Below, piece after piece: positions 18,651 to 27,580 of a stretch of DNA of 64,000 nucleotides (position 1 is its first letter; each line of letters begins with the position of its first letter). A program made the translations under genes and the position numbers. Under the pieces are notes generated by a model. That model did no database searches, was not told where the DNA came from, and was given only the letters and a program-made list of their open reading frames with translations. This DNA is from Woeseiaceae bacterium (GTDB taxonomy: Bacteria; Pseudomonadota; Gammaproteobacteria; Steroidobacterales; Woeseiaceae). Location: NCBI GenBank assembly GCA_028277185.1, contig JANQGQ010000016.1, forward strand, positions 1-64,000. Direction: 5' to 3'.

Positions 18651-19970
18651 TCAACGGTCCAGTTCGTCGCGGTACACGCGCCCGCCCTTCATCACGAAGC
18701 GAATGTCGCGGAGCGCCTTGATGTCCTCGGTGGGGTCCTCCGGCACGGCGAGGATGTCGGCATACTTCCCGACCTCGAGCGAACCGATGTCCTGGTCGGC
18801 TTCGAGCATCCGGGCCGGCTCGATGGTGGCCGCGCGCAAAGCCTCGAGCGGCGTCATACCGGCTTCGACGTAGTACTGCGCCTCGCGCACCGTCGCGGTC
18901 GTGCCATCGTTCGGCTCATGCGGCAGCTGATCGGTTCCGAGCGCAATGTTGACACCCTCTTCTATGGCCATCTGCAGCGCTTTCCAGTGTTCCTTGCCGA
19001 CCGAGTCACGGCGATCCAGATACCACTGCGGTGAGCCGATCCTCTCGAAGAAAGGTGCCGTCGCGGGCTGACTGACGACGATCGTCGGCACCAGCCAGGT
19101 ACCTGCCCGCTTCATCTTCCGCAAGGTAGGACGATCGAGGAAATAACCGTGCTCGATGCTATCCACGCCGGCGTCCACTGCAACAATCGTGGCTTGCGGC
19201 GACCCGGAGTGCGCGGCGACCTTCGCACCGAAGCGATGCGCCGCGTCGATCACGGCGCCGATCTCCGCAGGCGTCATCAGCGCCTCGGCGATGCCGCCGC
19301 CGTCCGTGGCAATCCCGCCCGAAATGAGTATCTTCACCCAGGACGCACCCGCGCTGATTTCTCGCCGGGCCGCCTTGATGAGCTCGTCGGGTCCGTCGTA
19401 GTAGACGACACCGGCTTCCGACCCGTGACCGCCGGTGATGACCAGCGACTCTCCCGCGCTGAAGATCCTCGGACCGTGCGCCTCACCCTTCGCGATCGCC
19501 TTCTTCAGCGCGATGTCGCCGTGCCGGTCGTCGCCCGGCAGACGAATGGTCGTCACACCGGACTCGAGAGACAGACGCGCCGAGTGCGACATTCGGAGCG
19601 TCAGCTCACCCTCTGTCTCCTTGGCAAGCGCGAAGGCCATCTTTCCCGGCAGCTTGAGGCCGAGATGGACGTGCATGTTCATGAGCCCCGGAATCAGCCA
19701 GGCTCCGTCGACGTCGATGACCTCGGCATCCGGCGGCACGGCGACGTCGCCGGCCGCCCCGATTGCGGCAATCCGTTCACCCTCAATCAGAATGACCGCA
19801 TCCTCGAGCGGCGCTCCGCCGTCGAGGTCGACGACGGAGCCCCCTACGATTGCCAGCCTCTCGAGCGATTCCGCCGCGCCCGGCGTACTACCGAAACCCG
19901 CAAGCGCCAGCACAGCACCGAAGCAAAGAGCAAGCTTTCCGATAGGGCCGCAGCGTGTGTATCGCATCAT
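18651..19970 (-). CDS. Secreted metal-dependent amidohydrolase (dipeptidase-like)
   Basis: A 439-residue amidohydrolase with a Sec signal peptide (about 1-32) and an intact metal site: HVH in NMHVHLGL, lysine in WVKILISGG, histidines in VAAHSGS and SIEHGYF, and aspartate in GTDQLP. It belongs to the same imidazolonepropionase / Xaa-Pro dipeptidase group as 1475-2800. Two adjacent ATG codons start at 19970 and 19967, preceded by GAGG; the much longer open frame upstream overlaps the receptor gene and is rejected. It begins 16 bp after the stop of the TonB receptor gene and is very likely co-transcribed with it, so the receptor may import this enzyme's substrate or product. It converges with the dipeptidyl peptidase gene. 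Confidence 0.9.
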   Translation of the reverse strand: MMRYTRCGPIGKLALCFGAVLALAGFGSTPGAAESLERLAIVGGSVVDLDGGAPLEDAVILIEGERIAAIGAAGDVAVPPDAEVIDVDGAWLIPGLMNMHVHLGLKLPGKMAFALAKETEGELTLRMSHSARLSLESGVTTIRLPGDDRHGDIALKKAIAKGEAHGPRIFSAGESLVITGGHGSEAGVVYYDGPDELIKAARREISAGASWVKILISGGIATDGGGIAEALMTPAEIGAVIDAAHRFGAKVAAHSGSPQATIVAVDAGVDSIEHGYFLDRPTLRKMKRAGTWLVPTIVVSQPATAPFFERIGSPQWYLDRRDSVGKEHWKALQMAIEEGVNIALGTDQLPHEPNDGTTATVREAQYYVEAGMTPLEALRAATIEPARMLEADQDIGSLEVGKYADILAVPEDPTEDIKALRDIRFVMKGGRVYRDELDR

Positions 19971-19986
19971 GAGTCTGTCCTCGCCA

Positions 19987-22272
19987 TCAGAACATGAAGG
20001 TCGCGCGCAGTCCGTAAGTCCTGAAGGACGGCTCGATGAACAGGCCGCCAGCGAACGCTTTCTGATAGGCATTGGTGTAGAAGTTGTCGTCGAAGAGATT
20101 CTCCGCGTACAGAACCAGCCGGATGCTGTCGCTCTCCGCACCGATCCTGAGATTCACGAAATCGTAGCTCGGCACGTCCCACGGGAAGCCCTCGTAGATC
20201 AGCGACGTCGTATTGGGCTTGATCTCGTCACGATAGACCCATTCAGCGCGAACGTAGCCTTCCCAGGTTGCCGAAAAGTCGAAGCCGTACTCTACATCGA
20301 TATTGGCCGTCAGATCGGGCGAGTTGGGAATGACCTCACCGTCCAGCACCCGGTTCGCACCGTCAATGAGCGCCGTGAAGCGATCGAACTCAGCATTGAG
20401 GTAACCCAGGTTGAGATTGACCAGCCAGTTCTCGGCGATAATGGCGGTCGTGGACAACTCGAGGCCCCAGGACGTCGCCGAATCCGCGTTGTTGACACCG
20501 CCAAACAGGATGAAATCGCCGTTCTCATCGATCAGATTCTCCTGGAATGAGACCTGCAGATCCGACCAGTCCATGTAGAACGCGGCAAGATTCAGGCGCA
20601 GGCGCTGGTCGAGCAGATCCGCTTTGACGCCGATCTCGTAATTCCAAAGCTCTTCAGGATCGAAGGTTTCAGCATCCGGATTCGGCGCAATCTGCACGCC
20701 GCCGGACTTGAAGCCCTTGGAGATCGTGGCATAGAGGTTCACGGTGTCGCTGGCCGTGAAATTCAACGCAAGCCGTGGCGAGAAATCCGTGAACGTGTCC
20801 TTGACCGACAGGATCTGCTCGAAGCCGCCCGAGAAGCCCGAAATGTTCGACTCCTTGGTTTCCTCGCTGTAGCGGCCGCCGAACGACACGGTTAGCCGAT
20901 CGGTAAGGTCGTAGTCGACCTGGCCGAAGAGTGCCCAGGTATTGTCGCGCGTCGCGGAGTCCTCACGATCGATCAGGAAGCCCTGGGGAAGTCCGAACAC
21001 TTCCTCGGCGCCGACGAACGTCCGGTTGAAATCGTCGCCGTCGTCTTCAGCATAGAGGGCTCCGACGCTCCAGCGTAAGCGGCTGTCGTTCGTGTTCTGA
21101 ACGCGGAACTCCGTGCTGATGCTCTGCCGCTCCAGGTTCCGGAACTCGTTGAAGAAATCCCGGCTGCTGCCGTCGATGTCACCGTTCAGGAAGAAATCGG
21201 AGTTGATAATGCCGGAGATACTCGTAAACAGCAGATCGTTACGCTCGTAGTCGATCCTGATTACACCGTTGCGGATGCTCGTACCGATGCTCTGCGGCGT
21301 ATTGAAGTTCGTCCGGTCCCGGTTCTCTGGATAAAAACCCACGGTATCGACGAACGGATCGGAGTTACCGTCACCGTCGCGATCCGGGAACTGTCCGGCA
21401 AACAGCACGTTGCCCGCGAAATTCGAGAACACGCCCGACGGGACACCCTCGCGCATACCGACGTCTTCCGTTGCGTACAGGAACGACGCGTCGATCGTCA
21501 GCGCGTCCGACGGCGTGAAGCGCATGGACGACCGCACGTATTCGTACTCCGAATCGTTGCCGCCGCCTATCGGGTGAATGTTCTCGATGTTGCCGTCGGA
21601 GGTCGTGCTCTTAACGTTGAAGCGCATTGCGAACTTGTCTTCGATGACCGGCACGTTCAATACACCTTCTACGTCGAAGGTATTGAAGCGCGAGACATCC
21701 GCCATGAGCGATCCTTCGAATTCGTTGCTCGGCTTCTTGGTCGTCACGCTGATGCCGCCGCCCAGGGCATTACGGCCAAAATAGGTGGCCTGCGGGCCGC
21801 GCAGAATCTCGATGCGCTCGATGTCCATGATCGGCGGGTTGATCGTGCTGCCGGCGACGCTGAAGTCGTCGATGTAAAAGCCGGTCGTGGAGGTACCCAC
21901 GAATCCTAAGAAGTTGGTGACGCCGCGGATGCTGATCTGCCGGCGCGAGCGCGCGCCGTTGGTGATGAAGCTGGCGTTGGGCGTCCGGGTCACGTAGTCG
22001 GCGACGTCGTTGAACATCGCCTTTTCGATCCCTTCCGCCGTGAACGCGGAAATCGCGATCGGAACTTCCTGCAGATTCTGCTCGCGCCGCTGCGCGGTGA
22101 CGATGACTTCCTCGATGCCCGGCTGAGCGGACGACTCGGAAGTCTGGGCGACGGCGATACCGGGCCCTGCCGCGAATGCGGCGGCGGCCGGCACGAGCGC
22201 CAACGCTAACCTTCGCCGAAAAGCAAAGGACGCTCGTGCGCCGTCAGTTGATGTTGATTTACGGTGTTTCAT
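19987..22272 (-). CDS. TonB-dependent outer-membrane receptor
   Basis: A 761-residue TonB-dependent receptor. A signal peptide (about 1-43, ending GIAVA) is followed by the TonB box EEVIVTAQRRE, a plug with IEILRGPQATYFGRNALGG, and a barrel ending in GLRATFMF with terminal phenylalanine. The QNLQEVPIAIS phrase after the TonB box marks the large iron-complex/other-substrate receptor group common in sphingomonads and marine gammaproteobacteria. The ATG at 22272 has an excellent ribosome-binding site, GGGGAGCAAC, matching the leader of the 4596 receptor; an earlier in-frame ATG at 22305 lacks one. It is the first gene of an operon with the amidohydrolase at 18651-19970. Substrate unknown, possibly oligopeptides. 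Confidence 0.92.
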   Translation of the reverse strand: MKHRKSTSTDGARASFAFRRRLALALVPAAAAFAAGPGIAVAQTSESSAQPGIEEVIVTAQRREQNLQEVPIAISAFTAEGIEKAMFNDVADYVTRTPNASFITNGARSRRQISIRGVTNFLGFVGTSTTGFYIDDFSVAGSTINPPIMDIERIEILRGPQATYFGRNALGGGISVTTKKPSNEFEGSLMADVSRFNTFDVEGVLNVPVIEDKFAMRFNVKSTTSDGNIENIHPIGGGNDSEYEYVRSSMRFTPSDALTIDASFLYATEDVGMREGVPSGVFSNFAGNVLFAGQFPDRDGDGNSDPFVDTVGFYPENRDRTNFNTPQSIGTSIRNGVIRIDYERNDLLFTSISGIINSDFFLNGDIDGSSRDFFNEFRNLERQSISTEFRVQNTNDSRLRWSVGALYAEDDGDDFNRTFVGAEEVFGLPQGFLIDREDSATRDNTWALFGQVDYDLTDRLTVSFGGRYSEETKESNISGFSGGFEQILSVKDTFTDFSPRLALNFTASDTVNLYATISKGFKSGGVQIAPNPDAETFDPEELWNYEIGVKADLLDQRLRLNLAAFYMDWSDLQVSFQENLIDENGDFILFGGVNNADSATSWGLELSTTAIIAENWLVNLNLGYLNAEFDRFTALIDGANRVLDGEVIPNSPDLTANIDVEYGFDFSATWEGYVRAEWVYRDEIKPNTTSLIYEGFPWDVPSYDFVNLRIGAESDSIRLVLYAENLFDDNFYTNAYQKAFAGGLFIEPSFRTYGLRATFMF

Positions 22273-22351
22273 TGTTGCTCCCCTGTTCCAGAGCGCTTTC
22301 GGCACTCTGTTAAAAACTCAATAACCCCCCGGTTACCGTTGCTGCTGCGGA

Positions 22352-24100
22352 TCACTCGTTCCCCAACAGCACCTCTCTGACCAGGACGGGTGGTATTGAC
22401 CCGACCGTCAGCAACTGATCGTAGAATTCGCTTGGCGGGTCCGGTTCGCCGTTGGCCGCTATCCAGTCGCTTCTGATCTGCATGATCTCTTCCATGCCGA
22501 TCAGGTAACCGAGTACGAAGGTCGGGCGGACCGTGTACATGCCGACTTCGAGTTCCGCGGCGTAGCGTTCGAACCGCACCCGCTCGACCATGAAATCGAC
22601 GCCCTCTTCGACGGTCATTTCGCCGGTGTGCATGCTGACGTCGAGAATCACGCGCGCGGCGCGCCACAAGCGGTTGCGCAACTGCGTCAGGCGAACGTCG
22701 TCACCCTGAAGAAAACCCTCCTCGAACATCAGCTCTTCGGTCATCAGGCCCCAGCCCTCGAAGAAGATGGACTCCGCCGCGATCTTGCGCAGAAGCCTCG
22801 GATTCTCGCGGGTCTTGAGCGCATCGGCGTGGTGACCGGGATAAGCTTCGTGCACGGCGATGACCGGGACCCATGCCCAGTGATGCGAACGCAGGCGCTC
22901 TGCCTGCTGCTCCGGCGTCATCCACGACTCGATCGGCGTGAGAACGAGCTTGCCTTCGAGATCCGTGCCGAACCGGTCGACCGACTGAAACGTGCCGAAC
23001 GGCGACGACCGGCGCATCGCTGGCGGCGTGTCGACGGTGATAACGCGCTCGCCCTCCGGCAGCGTGAGGATCTGTTTCTCCCGGACGAATACCTGCGCCC
23101 TGTCCATCCACTCCTGGTACGCCGCCTTGATGCCGTCGGCCGGTGGGTGGTCGTCCTTGAGCGTCTCGTACACCTCGCTCCAGTGCTTGCCCGGCTCGAT
23201 ACGCTCGGCAACCTCCTGCGCCAGTGCCTCGGTCTCTTCGAAGGCGCGCCAGCCGCGCTCCAGTATCTGCTCTGCGTCCTGGTCGAAGAACCAGCGGCGC
23301 TGGAGAATAAAGTCATAGTGCTCCTTGCCTATCGCCCACGAGCCCGTGGATCGCGGCAGGAGATCGTCCTCGAGAAACCGCTCGAAGGACTTCAGGGCCG
23401 ACAGGGCGGTCTCAAGCGTCGCCGCATACTCTTCCTCGGAGACTGAAGCGGCGCCCGCCAAAGAGGCGCCGTCCGTTTCAAGACTCGCGATCGTGCCCTG
23501 CGTCTTGAATACCGCAGACTCCGTGAAGCGGCGCGGCGGGTTCTTGAGGTTCTCCCTGGCGATGTCGAGGCGCTTCGGTATGTCCCCGAGCACGGCGAGG
23601 AGCGATGCTGCGCGCTCCTGGGCGGGCTCCTCGGCCTGTGGCTCGAGCAGTCGGCCGATCGTACCGGCCGGGACGTACATCGACGCATCGTTTTCCCAGA
23701 TTCGTCGCTGCTCCGCCGTGTAGATGTCGGACTCGAGGACACCGATCAGGAACCGGCGGTCGATGCTGGCGTCCGACGACAGGCCTTCGGCGGGCACCGC
23801 TTCGACTTCTTCGAGCAGTGCTTGCTTCGCCGCTATTTCGCCGAGGAAGGACTCGGCGGTCACGTCGCGGAGCTCGTTGCGGCTAAAGCCGCCACTCGGC
23901 CGGCTGTCGGCGTAGCGCTGGATCAGCTCGTCGAGCCGCGACGACGCGTCAGCCGCACCGGAGTCGGCGCTCCCGGTCGGCACCGGGGCCGGCTGCTCTG
24001 ACGGCGAACAGGCCGCCAGCCCGAAGAGCGTGACGGCGATCAAGGCGGCCGCGCTGCCGCCGTTCAACCTGGGTAAGCGCGTTTTGGGATCGTTGTTCAC
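22352..24100 (-). CDS. DUF885 family lipoprotein, putative metallopeptidase
   Basis: A 582-residue protein of the DUF885 family, whose activity is not well established. A lipoprotein signal (VTLFGLAAC, cysteine near residue 30) indicates membrane anchoring in the periplasm. The conserved HEAYPGHH and, about 40 residues later, EGWGLMTEEL together look like a gluzincin-type zinc site. It would therefore be a peptidase or related hydrolase, an inference supported by the peptide-processing neighbours. The start is GTG at 24100, overlapping the stop of the DapA-family gene by 4 bp (GTGA), so translation is coupled; the longer upstream frame runs inside the other gene. It is followed by the TonB receptor at 22272. 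Confidence 0.85.
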   Translation of the reverse strand: MNNDPKTRLPRLNGGSAAALIAVTLFGLAACSPSEQPAPVPTGSADSGAADASSRLDELIQRYADSRPSGGFSRNELRDVTAESFLGEIAAKQALLEEVEAVPAEGLSSDASIDRRFLIGVLESDIYTAEQRRIWENDASMYVPAGTIGRLLEPQAEEPAQERAASLLAVLGDIPKRLDIARENLKNPPRRFTESAVFKTQGTIASLETDGASLAGAASVSEEEYAATLETALSALKSFERFLEDDLLPRSTGSWAIGKEHYDFILQRRWFFDQDAEQILERGWRAFEETEALAQEVAERIEPGKHWSEVYETLKDDHPPADGIKAAYQEWMDRAQVFVREKQILTLPEGERVITVDTPPAMRRSSPFGTFQSVDRFGTDLEGKLVLTPIESWMTPEQQAERLRSHHWAWVPVIAVHEAYPGHHADALKTRENPRLLRKIAAESIFFEGWGLMTEELMFEEGFLQGDDVRLTQLRNRLWRAARVILDVSMHTGEMTVEEGVDFMVERVRFERYAAELEVGMYTVRPTFVLGYLIGMEEIMQIRSDWIAANGEPDPPSEFYDQLLTVGSIPPVLVREVLLGNE

Positions 24101-25014
24101 AGTCTTCCGAGCTCCTCGAGAGTAGTTTTCACGGCCGCGGTATCGGCATCCGACAGCGGCAGTATCGGGCGCCGCGGATAACCTCCGGGCAGCCCCTGCA
24201 GATTCAGAGCCGCCTTGAATACGGCCTGCGCCGAGCCGAAACGGGCCGTATAGTCGGGGTTGAACCAGTCGCTCATGATGCGTGCATCGGCGTTCGCCGC
24301 TTCGAGACCGCGTTCGAGATCGCCGGCCCACAGCGCGTTGTAGAAGTCCGGCTGCGTCCTGCCCAGCACGCCGCCCGCGCCCATCGTGCCGTCGGCCTGC
24401 TCGTTGAGCACCAGTTGAGCGCCCTCGCTGGTCATCGGAATGCCAAACACCCGCACGAGTCCGTTCAGGGATCGCATGACGTCCAGGAAATGCTCGCGGT
24501 TGCCGGTCGAGTTCTTGATCGCGACGACGTGATCCAGACTCGCGAGATGCAGCAGCGTCTCGCGGCTCAAATCGACGTTAGTACCCGGTGGCCAGTTGTA
24601 GACGCAGATCGGCAGCGGCGTGTGCGCGTCAATGTCTTCGTAGAAGGCTATGACTTCGCGCTCGCAGGGCCGGACGTAAGGCGGCGGCGTGACCAGAATG
24701 CCGTCGAAGCCATGCTCGGCCGCCGTTGCGGCATTGCTCAAGACCTCTTTCGCCGTGAACGCATTGCAGCCCGCGATGATCGGCATCACGCCTTTGAGCA
24801 CGTCTCCGACGACCTCGAACAGCCGCGCTTTCTCGGCGGCGGTCATACTGAACCACTCGCCGGTCGTGCCGGCCGCGATGACCCCATGCATGCCTTCCTC
24901 AGCAAGCCACTCGAGCAGCTTTCTGAGGGCGGCGACATCCAGATCGCCTCGTGCATCAAAGGGCGTCGTTATAGCCGGCATGTACCCCTTCCACGGTACG
25001 GAATCTCGATTCAC
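24097..25014 (-). CDS. DapA/NAL-family class I aldolase or deaminase
   Basis: A 305-residue TIM-barrel enzyme of the dihydrodipicolinate synthase / N-acetylneuraminate lyase family. The Schiff-base lysine K167 (VVAIKNSTG), the partner tyrosine Y139 (CVYNWP) and the GTTGEW pyruvate-carboxylate loop at about 49-54 are all present. It acts in the cytoplasm on 2-oxo acids. Family members include pyrroline-4-hydroxy-2-carboxylate deaminase of hydroxyproline catabolism, and the nearby three-subunit amine dehydrogenase makes that the leading hypothesis. True DapA is less likely because the gene is paired with a peptidase-like lipoprotein (4-bp overlap) and a divergent LysR regulator instead of lysine genes. 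Confidence 0.88.
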   Translation of the reverse strand: MNRDSVPWKGYMPAITTPFDARGDLDVAALRKLLEWLAEEGMHGVIAAGTTGEWFSMTAAEKARLFEVVGDVLKGVMPIIAGCNAFTAKEVLSNAATAAEHGFDGILVTPPPYVRPCEREVIAFYEDIDAHTPLPICVYNWPPGTNVDLSRETLLHLASLDHVVAIKNSTGNREHFLDVMRSLNGLVRVFGIPMTSEGAQLVLNEQADGTMGAGGVLGRTQPDFYNALWAGDLERGLEAANADARIMSDWFNPDYTARFGSAQAVFKAALNLQGLPGGYPRRPILPLSDADTAAVKTTLEELGRL

Positions 25015-25133
25015 TCTGGGATCAGCCTTGTTCTGTTGTTGACGTGTTGACCGGAGTATCTTCCTGAGCGCACACCTCGTTGCAGATTACGAGCGCTTGA
25101 ACGATGTATCAATAACAAGATATATTGAGATAC

Positions 25134-25150
25134 GTTGCACCAAGCGCAAC
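25134..25150. promoter_or_regulatory. Candidate LysR-type operator GTTGC-N7-GCAAC
   Basis: A perfect 5-bp-arm palindrome, with TTGC-ACCAAGC-GCAA at 25135-25149, lies between the divergent DapA-family gene (start 25014) and the LysR gene (start 25198). It satisfies T-N11-A, the usual LysR-type box. A LysR regulator next to its own box and a divergent target is the classical arrangement. The inner bases also match the site at 16297 in five of seven positions. Confidence 0.55.
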
Positions 25151-25197
25151 AGGAAACGGGACGTAGCGTCCGGATTTTTCCTATTCGGATCAACGGT

Positions 25198-26109
25198 ATG
25201 CCGAGATTCCATGACAACCGGTTGCGATCTCTGGCGGAAGCCGTGCGCGGCGGCACGATGCGGGCTGCAAGCGAAAACCTGAACGTCGCCCCGTCTTCGA
25301 TCAGCCGCCAGATTGCTCAGCTCGAGGAAGAGCTGGGCGTGACGCTCATCGAGCGCAACCGGACCCCGCTCAAGCTGACCGAGGCCGGCGAACTCGCACT
25401 TCGGTACTACCGGGAGTTCATGACCCAGCAGGAGGCGTTCATCTCGCAGGTGGGCGATCTCAAGCGCCTGAAGGGCGGGACCGTCAAGCTTGCCGTAGGC
25501 GAGGCGCTGATCGGCGACCCCCTGCAGTCCGTCCTCGAACAATTCATGTCCGAATACCCGGAGATCCGGGTGTTCGTCAGGACCGCCGGCACGGCGGACG
25601 TCGTGAGCCTCGTGCTCGACGACGAGGCACATATGGGCATGGTGTTCCAGCCGGAGCCGGACGCGAAGATCCGCGTGCGGGCATCCTCGGACCAGCCCGT
25701 CAAGGCGATCGTCAATCCGGCGCATCCACTGGCCAAACGCTCCAGCGTGAAGCTGGCAGACCTCGCCGACGAACGTCTCGCCATGCCGGAAGCCACGTTC
25801 CGGATTCGCCAGGTGATGCGCATAGCGGAATCGCAGGAACACGTGTTCCTGCGGCCCGTGATGGTCAGCAACTCGCTGATGGTCCTGAAGGAGTTCGTGC
25901 TGTCGGGTGCCGGCATCGCGATCCTCCCCGGCATCGCCGCGCACTCCGAGGTTACGAACGGCACGCTGCACGCCTTGCCGATCGATCATCCGTCGCTCAA
26001 GCACACGAGCGCCAGCGTCATCACGCGCCTCGGCCGGCAGCTGCCGGTAGGAGCGGTTCGACTGCTGCAGAAGATCGAGGCGACGATGCCCTTTCTACCG
26101 GCGGCCTGA
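25198..26109 (+). CDS. LysR-family transcriptional regulator
   Basis: A 303-residue LysR-type regulator. The winged helix-turn-helix occupies about 5-62 (GTMRAASENLNVAPSSISRQ, then LEEELGVTLIERN and LTEAGE), followed by the periplasmic-binding-protein-like effector domain from about 90 on. I choose ATG 25198; the frame extends to a TTG at 25135 that would fall inside the candidate operator. It diverges from the DapA-family / DUF885 pair and converges with the FAD-BFD dehydrogenase gene. It most likely controls the DapA-family gene, and perhaps the dehydrogenase operon and other units carrying the same palindrome. The effector may be a pathway intermediate. Confidence 0.92.
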   Translation: MPRFHDNRLRSLAEAVRGGTMRAASENLNVAPSSISRQIAQLEEELGVTLIERNRTPLKLTEAGELALRYYREFMTQQEAFISQVGDLKRLKGGTVKLAVGEALIGDPLQSVLEQFMSEYPEIRVFVRTAGTADVVSLVLDDEAHMGMVFQPEPDAKIRVRASSDQPVKAIVNPAHPLAKRSSVKLADLADERLAMPEATFRIRQVMRIAESQEHVFLRPVMVSNSLMVLKEFVLSGAGIAILPGIAAHSEVTNGTLHALPIDHPSLKHTSASVITRLGRQLPVGAVRLLQKIEATMPFLPAA

Positions 26110-26133
26110 GGGCAGTGCGTCCGCGGGCGGCGC

Positions 26134-27579
26134 TCAGTCTTCGGATCGAATCAGGCTGTCGATCGCCAGCGGCTTGGCGGGAAAGCGGGCCGTAAATCCG
26201 CCGATGCCGTCTTCCGCAATACCGAGATGTCCCGCCATCAGCCGCGTCAGCGCGAAGTGGCAGTAGCGGCCCTGGCACAGACCCATACCGACCCTGGAAA
26301 GGAGCTTCACGGCGCTGGCGGTCGTCATGCCCGGGTTCTGTTCGAGGTGGTGCCGGAGCGTGTCGACTTTCACTTCCTCGCACTTGCAGAGCGTCGCTTC
26401 GTCAGTCATCAACTGATCGAATAAGGTGTGGCCGGGCCAGGACAGAGCAGCCAGAAGGCCGGCGAAACGGTTGCTCTGCCGCAGCCGCCGGCGGGGATTC
26501 CGCATCAGCGAACGAGCCCGTTCCGCATCGAGCCTGCCCAGTTCGACGGCGGCGGCAAGGCCGGCGATCCGCCCTTCCAGCGCGGCGACATCGGATCCTG
26601 CGACACCCGTCGTTTCGCCGGCGACGTAAATGCCGGCGACGCTCGATGCCATCGTGTCGTCGTGTTCGGCGATCCAGCCGCCGCGGGACGGTTCCCAGCG
26701 GCAAGCGACGCCGGCCTGACGCGCCAGTTCGGACGAACTCAGGAAGCCGAAACAGACACCCAGCCGATCGCAATCGATGTCTTCGACGGCCGCCCGGTCG
26801 AATCGTCCATCGGGTCCGACCGGGACCGTCGTCACGCTCTCGAGCTTGTTCTCGCCGTTCGCTTGTAGGACAGTCTGCCCGAAGCGGACCGGAACGCCCG
26901 CCTTACTCAGCCGCCGGAGCAAAGCCGCCGTCTCGGCAAGCTTGTCCGAAGCCCGCAGCACGACCGCCGGGTGCTTGAGGAGCTCCAGCGCACGCCGCCG
27001 GCTCTGAGAGAAGAGAACGCCGGCCACCGACCCGCCGGCCGCGAGGATCTGGTCCGCCACGACGAGCTGCAGCGGGTGGCTGCCGGCGAACAGGAAACGC
27101 TTGCCCGGCACGAACTGCTGGCTCTTGACGAAAGCCTGGATGCCACCCGTCGCCATGACGCCTGGCAGGTTCCAGCCCGGAAAAACCACCGGGAGATCGA
27201 AGCAGCCGGCCGCAATCAGCACGGCTCCGGCCTCGAGCCGCCTGGTCCCGCCGTCGCCGCCGGCCTCGAGCAGGAGCGTGAAGCGGCCGTCGTCGTTACT
27301 GCCTTCTTCGGCGACGAAAATACCGGCCACGGACGTCTGCATGATCCACTCGGGGCGACGGTCGGCGCTGACGCGCCCGAGCAGCCTTTTACCATCGCGA
27401 TACGCGGCGCCGTCGAGCCAGCCCGCCACCTTCCAACCGACCGGCGGCTGGCGGAGAAACTGGCCTCCGGGCGTGGGTTGCTCGTCGATCAGAGTCACGT
27501 GAACGCCATAGTCGGCGGCGGCTTCCGCCGCTGCCATCCCGGCGGGTCCGGCACCGACGATGGCGAAATCGGTCCGCAT
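26134..27579 (-). CDS. FAD-dependent dehydrogenase subunit with BFD-like 2Fe-2S domain (HcnB/OoxA/LhpE-type)
   Basis: A 481-residue flavoprotein. The N-terminus has the FAD dinucleotide fold (FAIVGAGPAGMAAAEAA), a second nucleotide-binding region lies mid-protein (KRFLFAGSHPLQL), and GIYVAGETTGVAG marks the second FAD contact. The C-terminus has a BFD-like [2Fe-2S] module with C-x-C and C-x4-C (CKCEE and CQGRYC). With the small 2Fe-2S protein and the DAO-type flavoprotein upstream it forms a heteromeric amine dehydrogenase of the HcnABC / opine oxidase / D-hydroxyproline dehydrogenase family. ATG 27579 lies 1 bp after the stop of the 2Fe-2S gene. The frame continues upstream only by running through the 48-bp repeats in another frame. 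Confidence 0.88.
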   Translation of the reverse strand: MRTDFAIVGAGPAGMAAAEAAADYGVHVTLIDEQPTPGGQFLRQPPVGWKVAGWLDGAAYRDGKRLLGRVSADRRPEWIMQTSVAGIFVAEEGSNDDGRFTLLLEAGGDGGTRRLEAGAVLIAAGCFDLPVVFPGWNLPGVMATGGIQAFVKSQQFVPGKRFLFAGSHPLQLVVADQILAAGGSVAGVLFSQSRRRALELLKHPAVVLRASDKLAETAALLRRLSKAGVPVRFGQTVLQANGENKLESVTTVPVGPDGRFDRAAVEDIDCDRLGVCFGFLSSSELARQAGVACRWEPSRGGWIAEHDDTMASSVAGIYVAGETTGVAGSDVAALEGRIAGLAAAVELGRLDAERARSLMRNPRRRLRQSNRFAGLLAALSWPGHTLFDQLMTDEATLCKCEEVKVDTLRHHLEQNPGMTTASAVKLLSRVGMGLCQGRYCHFALTRLMAGHLGIAEDGIGGFTARFPAKPLAIDSLIRSED

Positions 27580-27580
27580 C

